NCBI GenBank assembly: GCA_024695315.1
Contig: JAILIJ010000125.1
Location: forward strand, 1-16,295
From: Bacteroidaceae bacterium
Lineage (GTDB): Bacteria > Bacteroidota > Bacteroidia > Bacteroidales > Bacteroidaceae
Length of the DNA stretch: 16,295 nt
Reading direction: 5' to 3'
Shown here: positions 6,633 to 12,678 of the stretch, in pieces
Layout of the letters: every line of letters begins with the position of its first letter
Numbering within the stretch: position 1 is the first letter of the stretch
The notes under the pieces: model-generated
What the model saw: only the letters and a program-made list of their open reading frames with translations
Databases searched by the model: none
Told to the model about the DNA's origin: nothing
Made by a program: the position numbers and the translations under genes

Positions 6633-7853
6633 TTAGTGCTCAACTTTTAGATTCGACTCGTTAAGTATTATTATGCCCTTATCCTCCAAGGCCTTGCGAA
6701 TCTCATTGATATGTTCCTGATTCTTCGTCTCCATAGACACACGCAAAATGCAGGAATTGACATTCTTACGATTCGTGGAACGATCATGGTGAACACCAGT
6801 AACATTAGCGCCAAGAAGTGCTATGACATTGCAGACCTCAAGGAGACGGCCTGGCTTGTCGTCAAGCTCCATGTCGAGAGTACACAGACGACCTGTCTTT
6901 GCAAGACCACGATTGATGACTCTGTTCAGGATGGTTACGTCTATATTTCCACCGCTGACAAGACAAATGGTCTTTTTACCCTTGACAGGCACTTTATTAA
7001 ACATGACGGCTGCCACGCTGGCGGCTCCGGCTCCTTCTGCTACCATCTTCTCATTCTCGATGAGACGAAGGATGGCGGCGCAGATCTCGTCCTCGGATAC
7101 GGTTACTATGTCGTCTACATATTTTTTACAAATGTCAAACGTCAGCTTACCTGGCTCTTTTACGGCTATACCGTCTGCAATGGTAGCTACCGAAGGTAGA
7201 CATTCTATTTTGCTATTATGAATGCTCGTGAACATGCTTGGAGCACCTGCGGCCTGCACGCCATAAACCTTAACCTTTGGGTTGAGGCTCTTGATGGCAA
7301 AGGCGACACCGCTGATGAGGCCACCACCACCGATAGGTACTACTACGGCATCGACATCTGGAAGCTGATCCATAAGCTCCAAGCCTATAGTGCCCTGGCC
7401 AGCTATCACGTTCTCATCATCAAATGGGTGTACGAAAGTATAGCCCTTCTCGTCGCGTAATTGAATGGCCTTGGCATACGCATCGTCGTAGACGCCTGGC
7501 ACAAGGCATACGTCGGCACCAAGGCGCTTTGTGGCCTCCACCTTACTGATAGGTGCACCTTCAGGCAGACAGATAAGACTCTTGACACCCATTGAAGTAG
7601 CACCTAAGGCCACACCCTGAGCGTGGTTGCCGGCAGAACAGGCAATAACACCGTTTGCCTTTTCCTCATCTGTCAACTGTGAAATCTTGTAGTAGGCTCC
7701 TCGAATCTTGAAGGAACCTGTGCGCTGTAGACATTCTGGTTTTAGGTATACGTCTACGTCTGGGTTTATTCTGTTTGTGTGTATTAGTTCCGTCGTGCGC
7801 AGAACTTTGCTTAGCACATAACGTGCTTTGTAGAAATTGTCTAGCTGTAACAT
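6633..7853 (-). CDS. ilvA: threonine ammonia-lyase (threonine dehydratase), PLP-dependent, with C-terminal ACT-like domain
   Basis: 406 residues. It deaminates L-threonine to 2-oxobutanoate, the entry to isoleucine synthesis (or a catabolic route), in the cytosol. The PLP lysine is Lys49 in TGSFKIRGAY. The substrate loop SAGNHAQG is at 73-80, and the phosphate-binding glycine loop PIGGGGLISG is at 174-183. Residues 1-315 form the fold type II catalytic domain. The C-terminal part (about 325-406, LDMELDDKPGRLLEVCNVIA and following) is a single ACT-like regulatory domain. This layout matches the roughly 400-residue threonine ammonia-lyases annotated ilvA in Bacteroidota; it is shorter than E. 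coli IlvA (about 514) and longer than TdcB (about 329). Whether it is biosynthetic or catabolic is not decided by the sequence. It stands alone, upstream of betT, with its own promoter. Confidence 0.92.
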   Translation of the reverse strand: MLQLDNFYKARYVLSKVLRTTELIHTNRINPDVDVYLKPECLQRTGSFKIRGAYYKISQLTDEEKANGVIACSAGNHAQGVALGATSMGVKSLICLPEGAPISKVEATKRLGADVCLVPGVYDDAYAKAIQLRDEKGYTFVHPFDDENVIAGQGTIGLELMDQLPDVDAVVVPIGGGGLISGVAFAIKSLNPKVKVYGVQAAGAPSMFTSIHNSKIECLPSVATIADGIAVKEPGKLTFDICKKYVDDIVTVSEDEICAAILRLIENEKMVAEGAGAASVAAVMFNKVPVKGKKTICLVSGGNIDVTILNRVINRGLAKTGRLCTLDMELDDKPGRLLEVCNVIALLGANVTGVHHDRSTNRKNVNSCILRVSMETKNQEHINEIRKALEDKGIIILNESNLKVEH

Positions 7854-7888
7854 TCCTTTAATTTTTATCCTGTAATAGATTTTGATTG

Positions 7889-7896
7889 CAAAATTA
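7889..7896 (-). promoter_or_regulatory. -7 box of the ilvA promoter
   Basis: TAATTTTG on the minus strand matches TAnnTTTG, 36 nt upstream of the ilvA start. A -33 TTTG is not clear at the expected distance. Confidence 0.55.
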
Positions 7897-8380
7897 CTGT
7901 TTTTTGCATAATGAAGTGACTAAAATGTGATATTTTTTCTTTTGCGTTGTCCTGAGGACAATTTGAGCATGATAGTTTTCGCTTTTTACCCATTTTTATT
8001 TCATACTAATACGATTTTACCCTTTAATAATATGTGTGAGTTTATAGATAGTTCGTTAGTGGTGAGATTTAGGAAAATTTTTAGAGAACAGAAAGGGGTA
8101 GCAGGGGAATAAAAAGTATTTTTCAGCAGAAAGCAAAGTCACGAAAGTCTTTTTTCTTATTGGGAGACTGATGACTTTGGAGAGGGGATTGTAGGCGTGA
8201 ATTCTCGAAATTGGCTTACATTATTTCCAATTCATTGGATGAAATATTTTTTTTGCATTTTTTTTGATATGACTATTATGAGTTATAAATCAAAAGTGTA
8301 GGTGTGAAAAAACGAGAAAAAGGATTGTTTTATATTGCAATTATATTTGGAGAAAATGTTTTTGGTATCTCTTTTTTGTG
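7897..8380. other. divergent intergenic region between ilvA and the HTH gene
   Basis: No gene is supported. It holds a perfect 15-nt palindrome TTGTCCTGAGGACAA (7947-7961), about 50 bp upstream of the ilvA -7 box. It also holds a nested inverted repeat at 8134-8179, with outer arms CAAAGTCA/TGACTTTG and inner arms AGTCT/AGACT. Neither is followed by a T-run, so they look like operators or structural repeats and not terminators. Confidence 0.4.
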
Positions 8381-8388
8381 TATATTTG
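8381..8388 (+). promoter_or_regulatory. -7 box of the HTH gene promoter
   Basis: TATATTTG matches TAnnTTTG. A TTTTTG lies 16 nt upstream, slightly closer than usual. The predicted start near 8394 leaves about 65 nt of leader, which contains a 12-codon reading frame. Confidence 0.6.
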
Positions 8389-8425
8389 CAGTGGTTATCG
8401 GAAACCGCCATTTTATAAAGGATTC

Positions 8426-8464
8426 ATGAGAAACCATAATTTGGGAATCAAAATACAATTATGA
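8426..8464 (+). CDS. 12-residue upstream ORF overlapping the HTH gene start
   Basis: ATG 8426 opens MRNHNLGIKIQL and ends at TGA 8462-8464. The stop overlaps the HTH gene ATG as ATGA. It lies wholly within the predicted leader. The exact 4-nt overlap suggests translational coupling or a regulatory leader peptide, but such a short frame can arise by chance. Confidence 0.3.
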   Translation: MRNHNLGIKIQL

Positions 8465-8922
8465 TCGAGAACATTTACTTTGAAGCTAGAAACAAGGAGA
8501 AGCAATGTGTGGTGAAAATTCATCATGCGTCAGGAGATATGACAATTTTGTTCTTCAATGATGCTACGCCATTGAGTATGCAAGACCAATATATCAAGGC
8601 GATTGTGTTTTTGGATGAAAAGCAACAGGATGTAAATCCTAAGAATGTGCTTAGTGTCTATTCTCAATGGTTTACAACTAATGGTATGCCAACTCCTATT
8701 CATGCCTACGTCATCCAGTCGGATGAGCGTAAGCGTATTGGATCACGTATCAAAGAGATACGTCGTGAAAGTCATGTGGAGGCAAAGACTTTGTCTATGC
8801 TTACGGGCATAGATGCGGCAAATATTTGTAGAATTGAACAAGGCAAATATTCTGTCGGATTGGATGTGCTCTCTAAGATGGCTAATGCCATGGGATACAG
8901 AGTTGATCTCGTGAAAATTTAA
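8461..8922 (+). CDS. Xre-family helix-turn-helix DNA-binding protein
   Basis: 153 residues. The N-terminal half (1-88) is an uncharacterised domain (MIENIYFEARNKEKQCVVKI and following) with no recognised motif. The C-terminal HTH_3/Cro-type domain spans about 92-152: ERKRIGSRIKEIRRESHV, then LSMLTGIDAANICRIEQGKY with the recognition helix around 119-127, then SVGLDVLSKMANAMGYRVDL. Proteins with this two-part layout are common stand-alone regulators in Bacteroidales. It is not part of a visible toxin-antitoxin pair, because no small toxin gene adjoins it. It may bind the inverted repeats in its own upstream region, but this is a guess. A terminator follows 27 nt after the stop. Confidence 0.85.
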   Translation: MIENIYFEARNKEKQCVVKIHHASGDMTILFFNDATPLSMQDQYIKAIVFLDEKQQDVNPKNVLSVYSQWFTTNGMPTPIHAYVIQSDERKRIGSRIKEIRRESHVEAKTLSMLTGIDAANICRIEQGKYSVGLDVLSKMANAMGYRVDLVKI

Positions 8923-8948
8923 TAAGTCAATATATAAGGACTTAATGA

Positions 8949-8982
8949 GGCTTAACAGAAACTGTTCTGTTAAGTCTTTTTT
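8949..8982 (+). terminator. rho-independent terminator of the HTH gene
   Basis: GGCTTAACAGA (8949-8959), loop AACTGT, TCTGTTAAGTC (8966-8976): 11 pairs with one G.T, followed by six T. Confidence 0.85.
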
Positions 8983-9060
8983 ATGTGATTTTGTATGTAT
9001 GGCAGTTATTTTTGTGTTATTAAACATATTTTTGGGCTTATTTCTTAGAATTCTATGGAG

Positions 9061-9068
9061 TAACTTTG
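9061..9068 (+). promoter_or_regulatory. -7 promoter box for the secreted-protein gene
   Basis: TAACTTTG followed by CAAAG is a full TAnnTTTG match. The -33 element is weak. It implies a leader of about 140 nt before ATG 9216. Confidence 0.5.
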
Positions 9069-9215
9069 CAAAGAAAAAGATTTGCTAATCCATCTTTTAG
9101 CTGTGAAGATGAGAATGTGTTATTTTTATTAAGATATTTCTCATTTTTCCTTAGGTGACAAAACTAATCGTGACGAGGATTTGTGCGTTTGGGAAATTTA
9201 ATGGCTAATTGTATT

Positions 9216-9647
9216 ATGAAAAGAACGTTTTTTTTGATATTGTTTGCTTTTTTTTCTGTTTGGACATCAGCAAAGACTATTAAGTTCCGCTGTTTGAGTT
9301 GTGTGACAGGAAAGATGGTTTCAGATGGAACGGTTCTTTTTGAAGATACACTTGAGATGAAAGGCAAAAAAATGCTCTATTTGGGAGACGCTATGTTGAA
9401 AATACAGGACTCCAAGGTGGAACGTTTTTATTTTACGAAATATGAACCTTGTGTTGATGAACACCAAGGACGGGGAGTGAAATATTTTGCTCAAACCGAG
9501 AGGGATCCACTGGGACAATATAAAAATCTTTTCGTCTTTTTCTTTATACAAGATAAAGAGACTATGTTTTTTCAGCTTGTGAGAGAAAATGGGAAGGTGC
9601 AAAGATATTATGTGGAAAAAGTCGAGCCTAAGAAGGATAGGGACTGA
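9216..9647 (+). CDS. small exported protein, function unknown
   Basis: 143 residues. Three in-frame starts exist (GTG 9183, ATG 9201, ATG 9216). I chose 9216 because it opens a clean signal peptide, MKRTFFLILFAFFSVWTSA, with cleavage after TSA before KTIKF. The mature part of about 124 residues is beta-rich and polar (GKMVSDGTVLFEDT, KMLYLGDAMLKIQDSKVE, RFYFTKYEP). It contains an aromatic run LFVFFFIQDKETMFFQL, and its charged C-terminus ends KVEPKKDRD. Three Cys are in the mature part, two of them close together (CLSC), with no lipobox. No family is recognised. It is likely periplasmic or surface-exposed and has no operon partner: repeat element B follows. Confidence 0.75.
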   Translation: MKRTFFLILFAFFSVWTSAKTIKFRCLSCVTGKMVSDGTVLFEDTLEMKGKKMLYLGDAMLKIQDSKVERFYFTKYEPCVDEHQGRGVKYFAQTERDPLGQYKNLFVFFFIQDKETMFFQLVRENGKVQRYYVEKVEPKKDRD

Positions 9648-9775
9648 GACGTTGAGAGGTTGGACTGAGAGGAGGAAAAGTAAAGACGAAAAAGGTAAAA
9701 AATGTTTTTGAAGAAAAAATTTGTTAAAATACACGATTGGCATTAAACTATATTATATTATTCGTGTCATATAAA

Positions 9776-9970
9776 TAGTTTTGCAAGTGGTAAAACACTT
9801 CGCAGGAGTTTAACTTTTGATTATAGAATAATAATTAATAGTGTTAGTTAAGTTATTTTTTGAAATTGTTTTCCTTAAACATACGCGATAATGGGTTAAT
9901 TTAATTTATAATATCGTTTTTCATTAGTTAGTTCAGGGCTTGTCGTTGTGAAACGGCGAGCCTCTTTTTT
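9776..9970 (+). ncRNA. copy B of the three-copy hairpin element (candidate small RNA)
   Basis: This is the best-formed copy. A -7 box TAGTTTTG (9776-9783) would start a transcript near 9789 that ends at the terminator at 9970, about 180 nt. It shares ordered blocks with copy A: TTCGCAGGAG, ATTAATAG, TTATTTTTT, GATAATGGGTTAATT, CGTTTTTCATTAGTTAG and the terminal hairpin. No ORF of note lies within. The -33 box is poor. Promoter-to-terminator elements such as the Bacteroidales-1 RNA motif are known in this order; whether this is that family cannot be settled by eye. Confidence 0.55.
9937..9970 (+). terminator. rho-independent terminator ending copy B
   Basis: GGCTTGTCGTT (9937-9947), GTGA loop, AACGGCGAGCC (9952-9962): 11 pairs including two G.T, then TCTTTTTT. 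Confidence 0.8.
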
Positions 9971-10041
9971 GTTCTAAATCGAGAAAAGTGGAAAGTAAAA
10001 TGACAAATTTGAGGCAAAAACGTAAAAAAAGTTCTGTATAA

Positions 10042-10073
10042 TTTTGCTGTAAAAATTAAAAGTCATACCTTTG
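10042..10073 (+). promoter_or_regulatory. strong Bacteroidota promoter in a gene-free region
   Basis: TTTTG (10042-10046), 19-nt spacer and TACCTTTG (10066-10073). The start of transcription should be near 10080. Only very short ORFs follow before a terminator-like hairpin at 10305-10335. Confidence 0.65.
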
Positions 10074-10093
10074 TGTCGTCGAAAGATAGAAAC

Positions 10094-10147
10094 ATGATGA
10101 AGAACTACTCAATCGTTGATGTTAGACTTGTCCTAAAAGTAGCGTGA
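10094..10147 (+). CDS. 17-codon short ORF behind a strong promoter
   Basis: ATG ATG opens MMKNYSIVDVRLVLKVA and ends at TGA 10145. It lies about 15 nt after the predicted transcription start, a normal leader length in this phylum. A second short frame, beginning MMKLIRES, follows at 10162-10245 (27 residues). Either could be a small protein, a leader peptide or the head of a decayed gene. No similarity is recognised. Confidence 0.25.
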   Translation: MMKNYSIVDVRLVLKVA

Positions 10148-10304
10148 GATAATACGCCTTTATGATGAAACTAATTCGAGAAAGTAAAAATACTAACTAT
10201 ACTGAAACTACGAAGCATTCCAGTTTCTTTATATTTGTAATGTGAGGAGGATACGGAGCAAAAGCCAAAAAAGGACATTATGTACTTATGGTTTGATGTA
10301 CTTC

Positions 10305-10335
10305 TATCTGACGAAAGCTGATAGCTGTTTTTTTG
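10305..10335 (+). terminator. weak terminator-like hairpin
   Basis: CTATC (10305-10309) pairs with GATAG (10321-10325), followed by CTG and seven T. The stem is only 5 bp, but it sits at the end of the unit that starts near 10080. Confidence 0.4.
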
Positions 10336-10439
10336 ACACTCCGGCACGGAGACGCAAGGTAATGGCGCTTAGCTAAAGTGTTATGTGATACGGCGAAAAA
10401 GTATTTGCCATTATGTATACATGACATTTCATAATTTGT

Positions 10440-10619
10440 GTTATCATATTTTATAGTTGATAATATTAATTAAGGTTATTTTTCTGTCGTGATTGATAGG
10501 AGTGATTGTATTTAATATTATTTATTGGTAATGGTTTTTATATTATAGTCTATCGTAAAAAAAGATTTTGGTAAAAAAAAGGGAGTGAGCTTGTCGTTGA
10601 GAAACGGTGAGCTCTTTTT
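10440..10619 (+). ncRNA. copy C of the three-copy hairpin element (divergent)
   Basis: The terminal hairpin is clearly homologous to copies A and B (TTGTCGTTGNGAAACGG core with a GNGA loop). The upstream part keeps an ATTAATTAAGGTTATTTTTCTG-like AT-rich segment and TTGGTAATGG, but lacks the CATTAGTTAG block. No convincing promoter was found. Its 5' limit is set by rough alignment to the other copies. Confidence 0.4.
10587..10619 (+). terminator. rho-independent terminator ending copy C
   Basis: GAGCTTGTCGTT (10587-10598), GAGA loop, AACGGTGAGCTC (10603-10614): 12 pairs including three G.T, then TTTTTA. Confidence 0.8.
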
Positions 10620-10876
10620 ATTTGCTGAATACTGTCAGACGGGCGCCTACGACTCTTTGTTGAGTCTTGAGATTTAATATGTTGAAAAAATTGGATCGAG
10701 ATTTACATAAATTTGGAAATCTAAAAAATAGGCAAATTTTATGATATCTCTATTCAGAACTTGTGGGATAAAAAATGCAAAAAAGGATAAAGGGCGAAAT
10801 TCTTATACTATCTTGTCAAGCGCTTACACTTTAAGAGTTAAACTTTCATAAATCTTTCGTTCTCAAAAATCAAAAA

Positions 10877-10908
10877 CTTGCAAATCGTTGTTAAATGTAC
10901 TATATTTG
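10877..10908 (+). promoter_or_regulatory. promoter of a short transcription unit
   Basis: CTTG (10877-10880), a 20-nt spacer and TATATTTG (10901-10908) match the consensus. The transcription start should be near 10914. Confidence 0.7.
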
Positions 10909-10950
10909 TGTATTCATCTGATGACAACGCGTGACGTCCGATTTCCTCAG

Positions 10951-11037
10951 ATGATGGAGGTGGATTTTTCATACCGAAATTTTGATTTCCATCACAAGAA
11001 GAAATTAGTAATTGATACGAAGGAATTACGAAGGTAA
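10951..11037 (+). CDS. 28-codon small ORF with start codon in a 5' hairpin
   Basis: ATG ATG opens MMEVDFSYRNFDFHH, continues with a basic KKK segment and ends DTKELRR before TAA 11035. It is the only ORF of any size in the unit 10914-11098. Its first ATG forms part of the 3' arm of the 5' hairpin, so initiation could be blocked until the helix opens. The charged, mixed composition is compatible with a real peptide, but the length is within chance expectation. No family is recognised. Confidence 0.35.
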   Translation: MMEVDFSYRNFDFHHKKKLVIDTKELRR

Positions 11038-11056
11038 TACGAAGCGTTGTCGAAGG
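11016..11056 (+). repeat. tandem 11-nt repeats of TACGAAGG type
   Basis: TACGAAGG at 11016, TACGAAGG at 11027, TACGAAGC at 11038 and TCGAAGG at 11050: three units at exactly 11-nt spacing, then a fourth at 12. They overlap the end of the small ORF and continue past its stop, so the repeat is not only coding-driven. Confidence 0.6.
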
Positions 11057-11067
11057 AGGTGGGGTAG

Positions 11068-11097
11068 AAAAGTACGTTCTTTTTGACGTGCTTTTTT
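11068..11097 (+). terminator. rho-independent terminator of the short unit
   Basis: AAAAGTACGT (11068-11077) pairs with ACGTGCTTTT (11086-11095), one G.T, loop TCTTTTTG, followed by further T to about 11105. Confidence 0.8.
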
Positions 11098-11274
11098 GTT
11101 TTTTTACGATAAGTAGACGTTGATGGAGTTTTTACAGCATGCCCGAGACTAATTCATTTTTTATTTATTAGTTTTTTTAAGACTATTTTTTATTAATTAG
11201 TATACAGAAAAAACAAATGTACCTAGAAAAACAGACTGAGTTCTTGTAAAAGTATATAAGCCTCTTGAACTCAA

Positions 11275-12111
11275 ATGAAAGCATATCCGAAAGCGTTTCT
11301 TGTATTTTGGTTAATGTGTGTATGTGTCATAGCGGATGCGCAAGTCACCTTGTCAGGTAAGGTGACAGGCAAGACTAATCACGGCATAGATTGTGCCATT
11401 ATCAAACTTGTGGAACTGCATAAGATGCTGGCATATATGTTTACGGAAAAGAATGGCGAGTACATACTTGTCGTTTCTAAGACTGACAAGTACAGTATAG
11501 AATAGGTCTTCTTTCATATTTCTTATCATGACGTAAGACTTCGGGTTGCAACTAAGTATTTGGCTCGGAGGCATGACGTTGCGATGGAAAGCAAGAACTT
11601 AATGTTGAGGGTAGTGAAGGTGAAGGCGAATCTTCTCTTTGAGAATGGCGATACGATAAGTATGGTGCTGGCGTCGTGTCTCAACAAAGGTGATTATTCG
11701 CTTGAGGATGGTATCAGAGGTTTTCCTGGTGTGGAAGTAGCAGAAAGCGGACAGATAAGTTCCATGGGAAAACCAATCTAAGCATTCAACATAGAAGGGG
11801 TGAATATGCTTGGTGGTAAGTACAATCTTGCCACACGCAATATCCCTGTATCATACGTCACTCATGTGGAAGTCATTCGTAACTATTATGATAAAAAGAT
11901 TGATAAGGACAAGCCTTCGGAGGCCGTTGCCATGAACATTCGTTTGTCCAACAAGGCAAAGTTCAAGTCTTTCGGAACGGAAGAAGCAGGCAACGGCTAT
12001 ATGGATGATGACAACAACCAGTTGCAATATCTTGCTGGTGTGACAGGTATGCTATTCTATAATACGTTCTAGGCAATATGCAGCTTTAAGGGCGGTAATT
12101 ATGGTAATTAA
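11275..12111 (+). pseudogene. TonB-dependent receptor-like outer-membrane protein, decayed (three in-frame stops, barrel missing)
   Basis: One reading frame runs from ATG 11275 to TAA 12109, broken by TAG 11503, TAA 11779 and TAG 12070, with no frameshift. The parts join into one homologous product: signal peptide (MKAYPKAFLVFWLMCVCVIADA), a carboxypeptidase-regulatory-like domain (VTLSGKVTGK to EKNGEYILVV), then the receptor plug (LEDGIRGFPGVEVAESGQIS, GKPI-stop-AFNIEG, NMLGGKYNLATRNIPVSYVTHVEVI). The start of the barrel follows (YLAGVTGMLFYNTF-stop-AICSFKGGNYG). Intact relatives run to roughly 800 residues; here homology ends at about 279 codons. TAG 12070 sits where relatives have Gln (a CAG to TAG change), and TAA 11779 where Asn/Lys is usual. 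I read this as a dead receptor; recoding of three stops is unlikely. Confidence 0.8.
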
Positions 12112-12368
12112 ACGTCAGTCATCAAAAAAATAAGAGAAATAATCTGTGTTATATAGGCGCTTTGTATTCGTTGCTCCTGATTATTTTTAATTATGGCTTC
12201 AAACTTGACGGGTAATTTTTGTGGATATGTCTACACCTCTTTTCGTTTTTGATAGTGTGGATTTGCGGAATTGCTTCTCGTTGTACATTTATTTCTGTAT
12301 GAAATTTGTGTAATGTCAGAATTTTTCGCAAATAGTGAAAGAAAATGTTTTTAAACACATTTTTACCC
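12112..12368. other. gene-free stretch after the pseudogene
   Basis: Nothing coding is seen. A small inverted repeat AAAATGT (12342-12348) / ACATTTT (12357-12363) lies just upstream of the next promoter. The stretch may hold eroded receptor sequence, but no frame is recognisable. Confidence 0.3.
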
Positions 12369-12412
12369 TTGGAATTAACCCTTGCTTATTATATATTTGC
12401 AACCAAAGGAGG
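12369..12412 (+). promoter_or_regulatory. promoter and unusually strong Shine-Dalgarno of the next gene
   Basis: TTGG (12369-12372), 19-nt spacer, TATATTTG (12392-12399). AAGGAGG (12406-12412) then precedes ATG 12421 by 8 nt. Such a perfect Shine-Dalgarno is uncommon in Bacteroidota and strongly supports this start. Confidence 0.7.
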
Positions 12413-12420
12413 AGTAGATT

Positions 12421-12663
12421 ATGTTAGGAAAAACTTTTGGTAAAAAATCAAAGAATCCGAAGCACGATTTGCATCGTCTTCAGAGAGAATATCGGAATCA
12501 TTATATGGAGCAGCTTGATGGCTTGACAGATGAAGATCTTGAGGCTGCTGATGATGAGTACACACGATATGGTCATGAGGCTGTTACTGCTGGAAAGGGA
12601 GAGGAATTTCCTGAGTTCTATGTGACAGGCTATGAAGGAGGAATGAATGATATTCATAGTTAA
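12421..12663 (+). CDS. small acidic hypothetical protein
   Basis: 80 residues, no signal peptide or membrane segment. The N-terminus is basic (MLGKTFGKKSKNPKHDLHRL). A helical, strongly acidic middle follows (MEQLDGLTDEDLEAADDEYT), then a Gly/Glu-rich tail (GKGEEFPEFYVTGYEGGM). No family is recognised. A consensus promoter and a perfect AAGGAGG site directly in front make it a real gene. It ends 15 nt before the acetyltransferase start and is in the same reading frame as it, separated by one TAA, so the two are co-transcribed and could once have been one protein. Confidence 0.75.
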   Translation: MLGKTFGKKSKNPKHDLHRLQREYRNHYMEQLDGLTDEDLEAADDEYTRYGHEAVTAGKGEEFPEFYVTGYEGGMNDIHS

Positions 12664-12678
12664 CAATTAAAAGAACAA

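Larger units (their letters stand above)
10914..11098 (+). ncRNA. short structured transcript (small RNA or small-protein mRNA)
   Basis: A unit of about 185 nt bounded by its own promoter and terminator. The first 8 nt, TCATCTGA (10914-10921), pair perfectly with TCAGATGA (10947-10954), closing a 25-nt loop at the very 5' end. This helix covers the ATG at 10951. A second stem pairs GGTGGA (10959-10964) with TCCATC (10987-10992), one G.T. Four CGAAG repeats then precede the terminator. It could be a regulatory RNA, a dual-function RNA or a structured mRNA for the ORF at 10951-11037. Confidence 0.55.

Noticed and set aside
6711..7221. Long antisense frames (132-162 codons) within ilvA
   Set aside because: Opposite-strand shadows of a well-conserved enzyme; the translations show no domain.
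9321..9743. 140-codon minus-strand frame opposite the small exported protein
   Set aside because: The plus-strand frame has a signal peptide and a promoter; the opposite frame is F/L/S-rich and lacks both.
10337..10382. Structured segment with CTCCG/CGGAG hairpin and GGAGACGCAAGG reminiscent of a c-di-GMP-I riboswitch core
   Set aside because: Only a short string resembles the class; the conserved second half, junction and P1 arrangement are missing and no gene follows.
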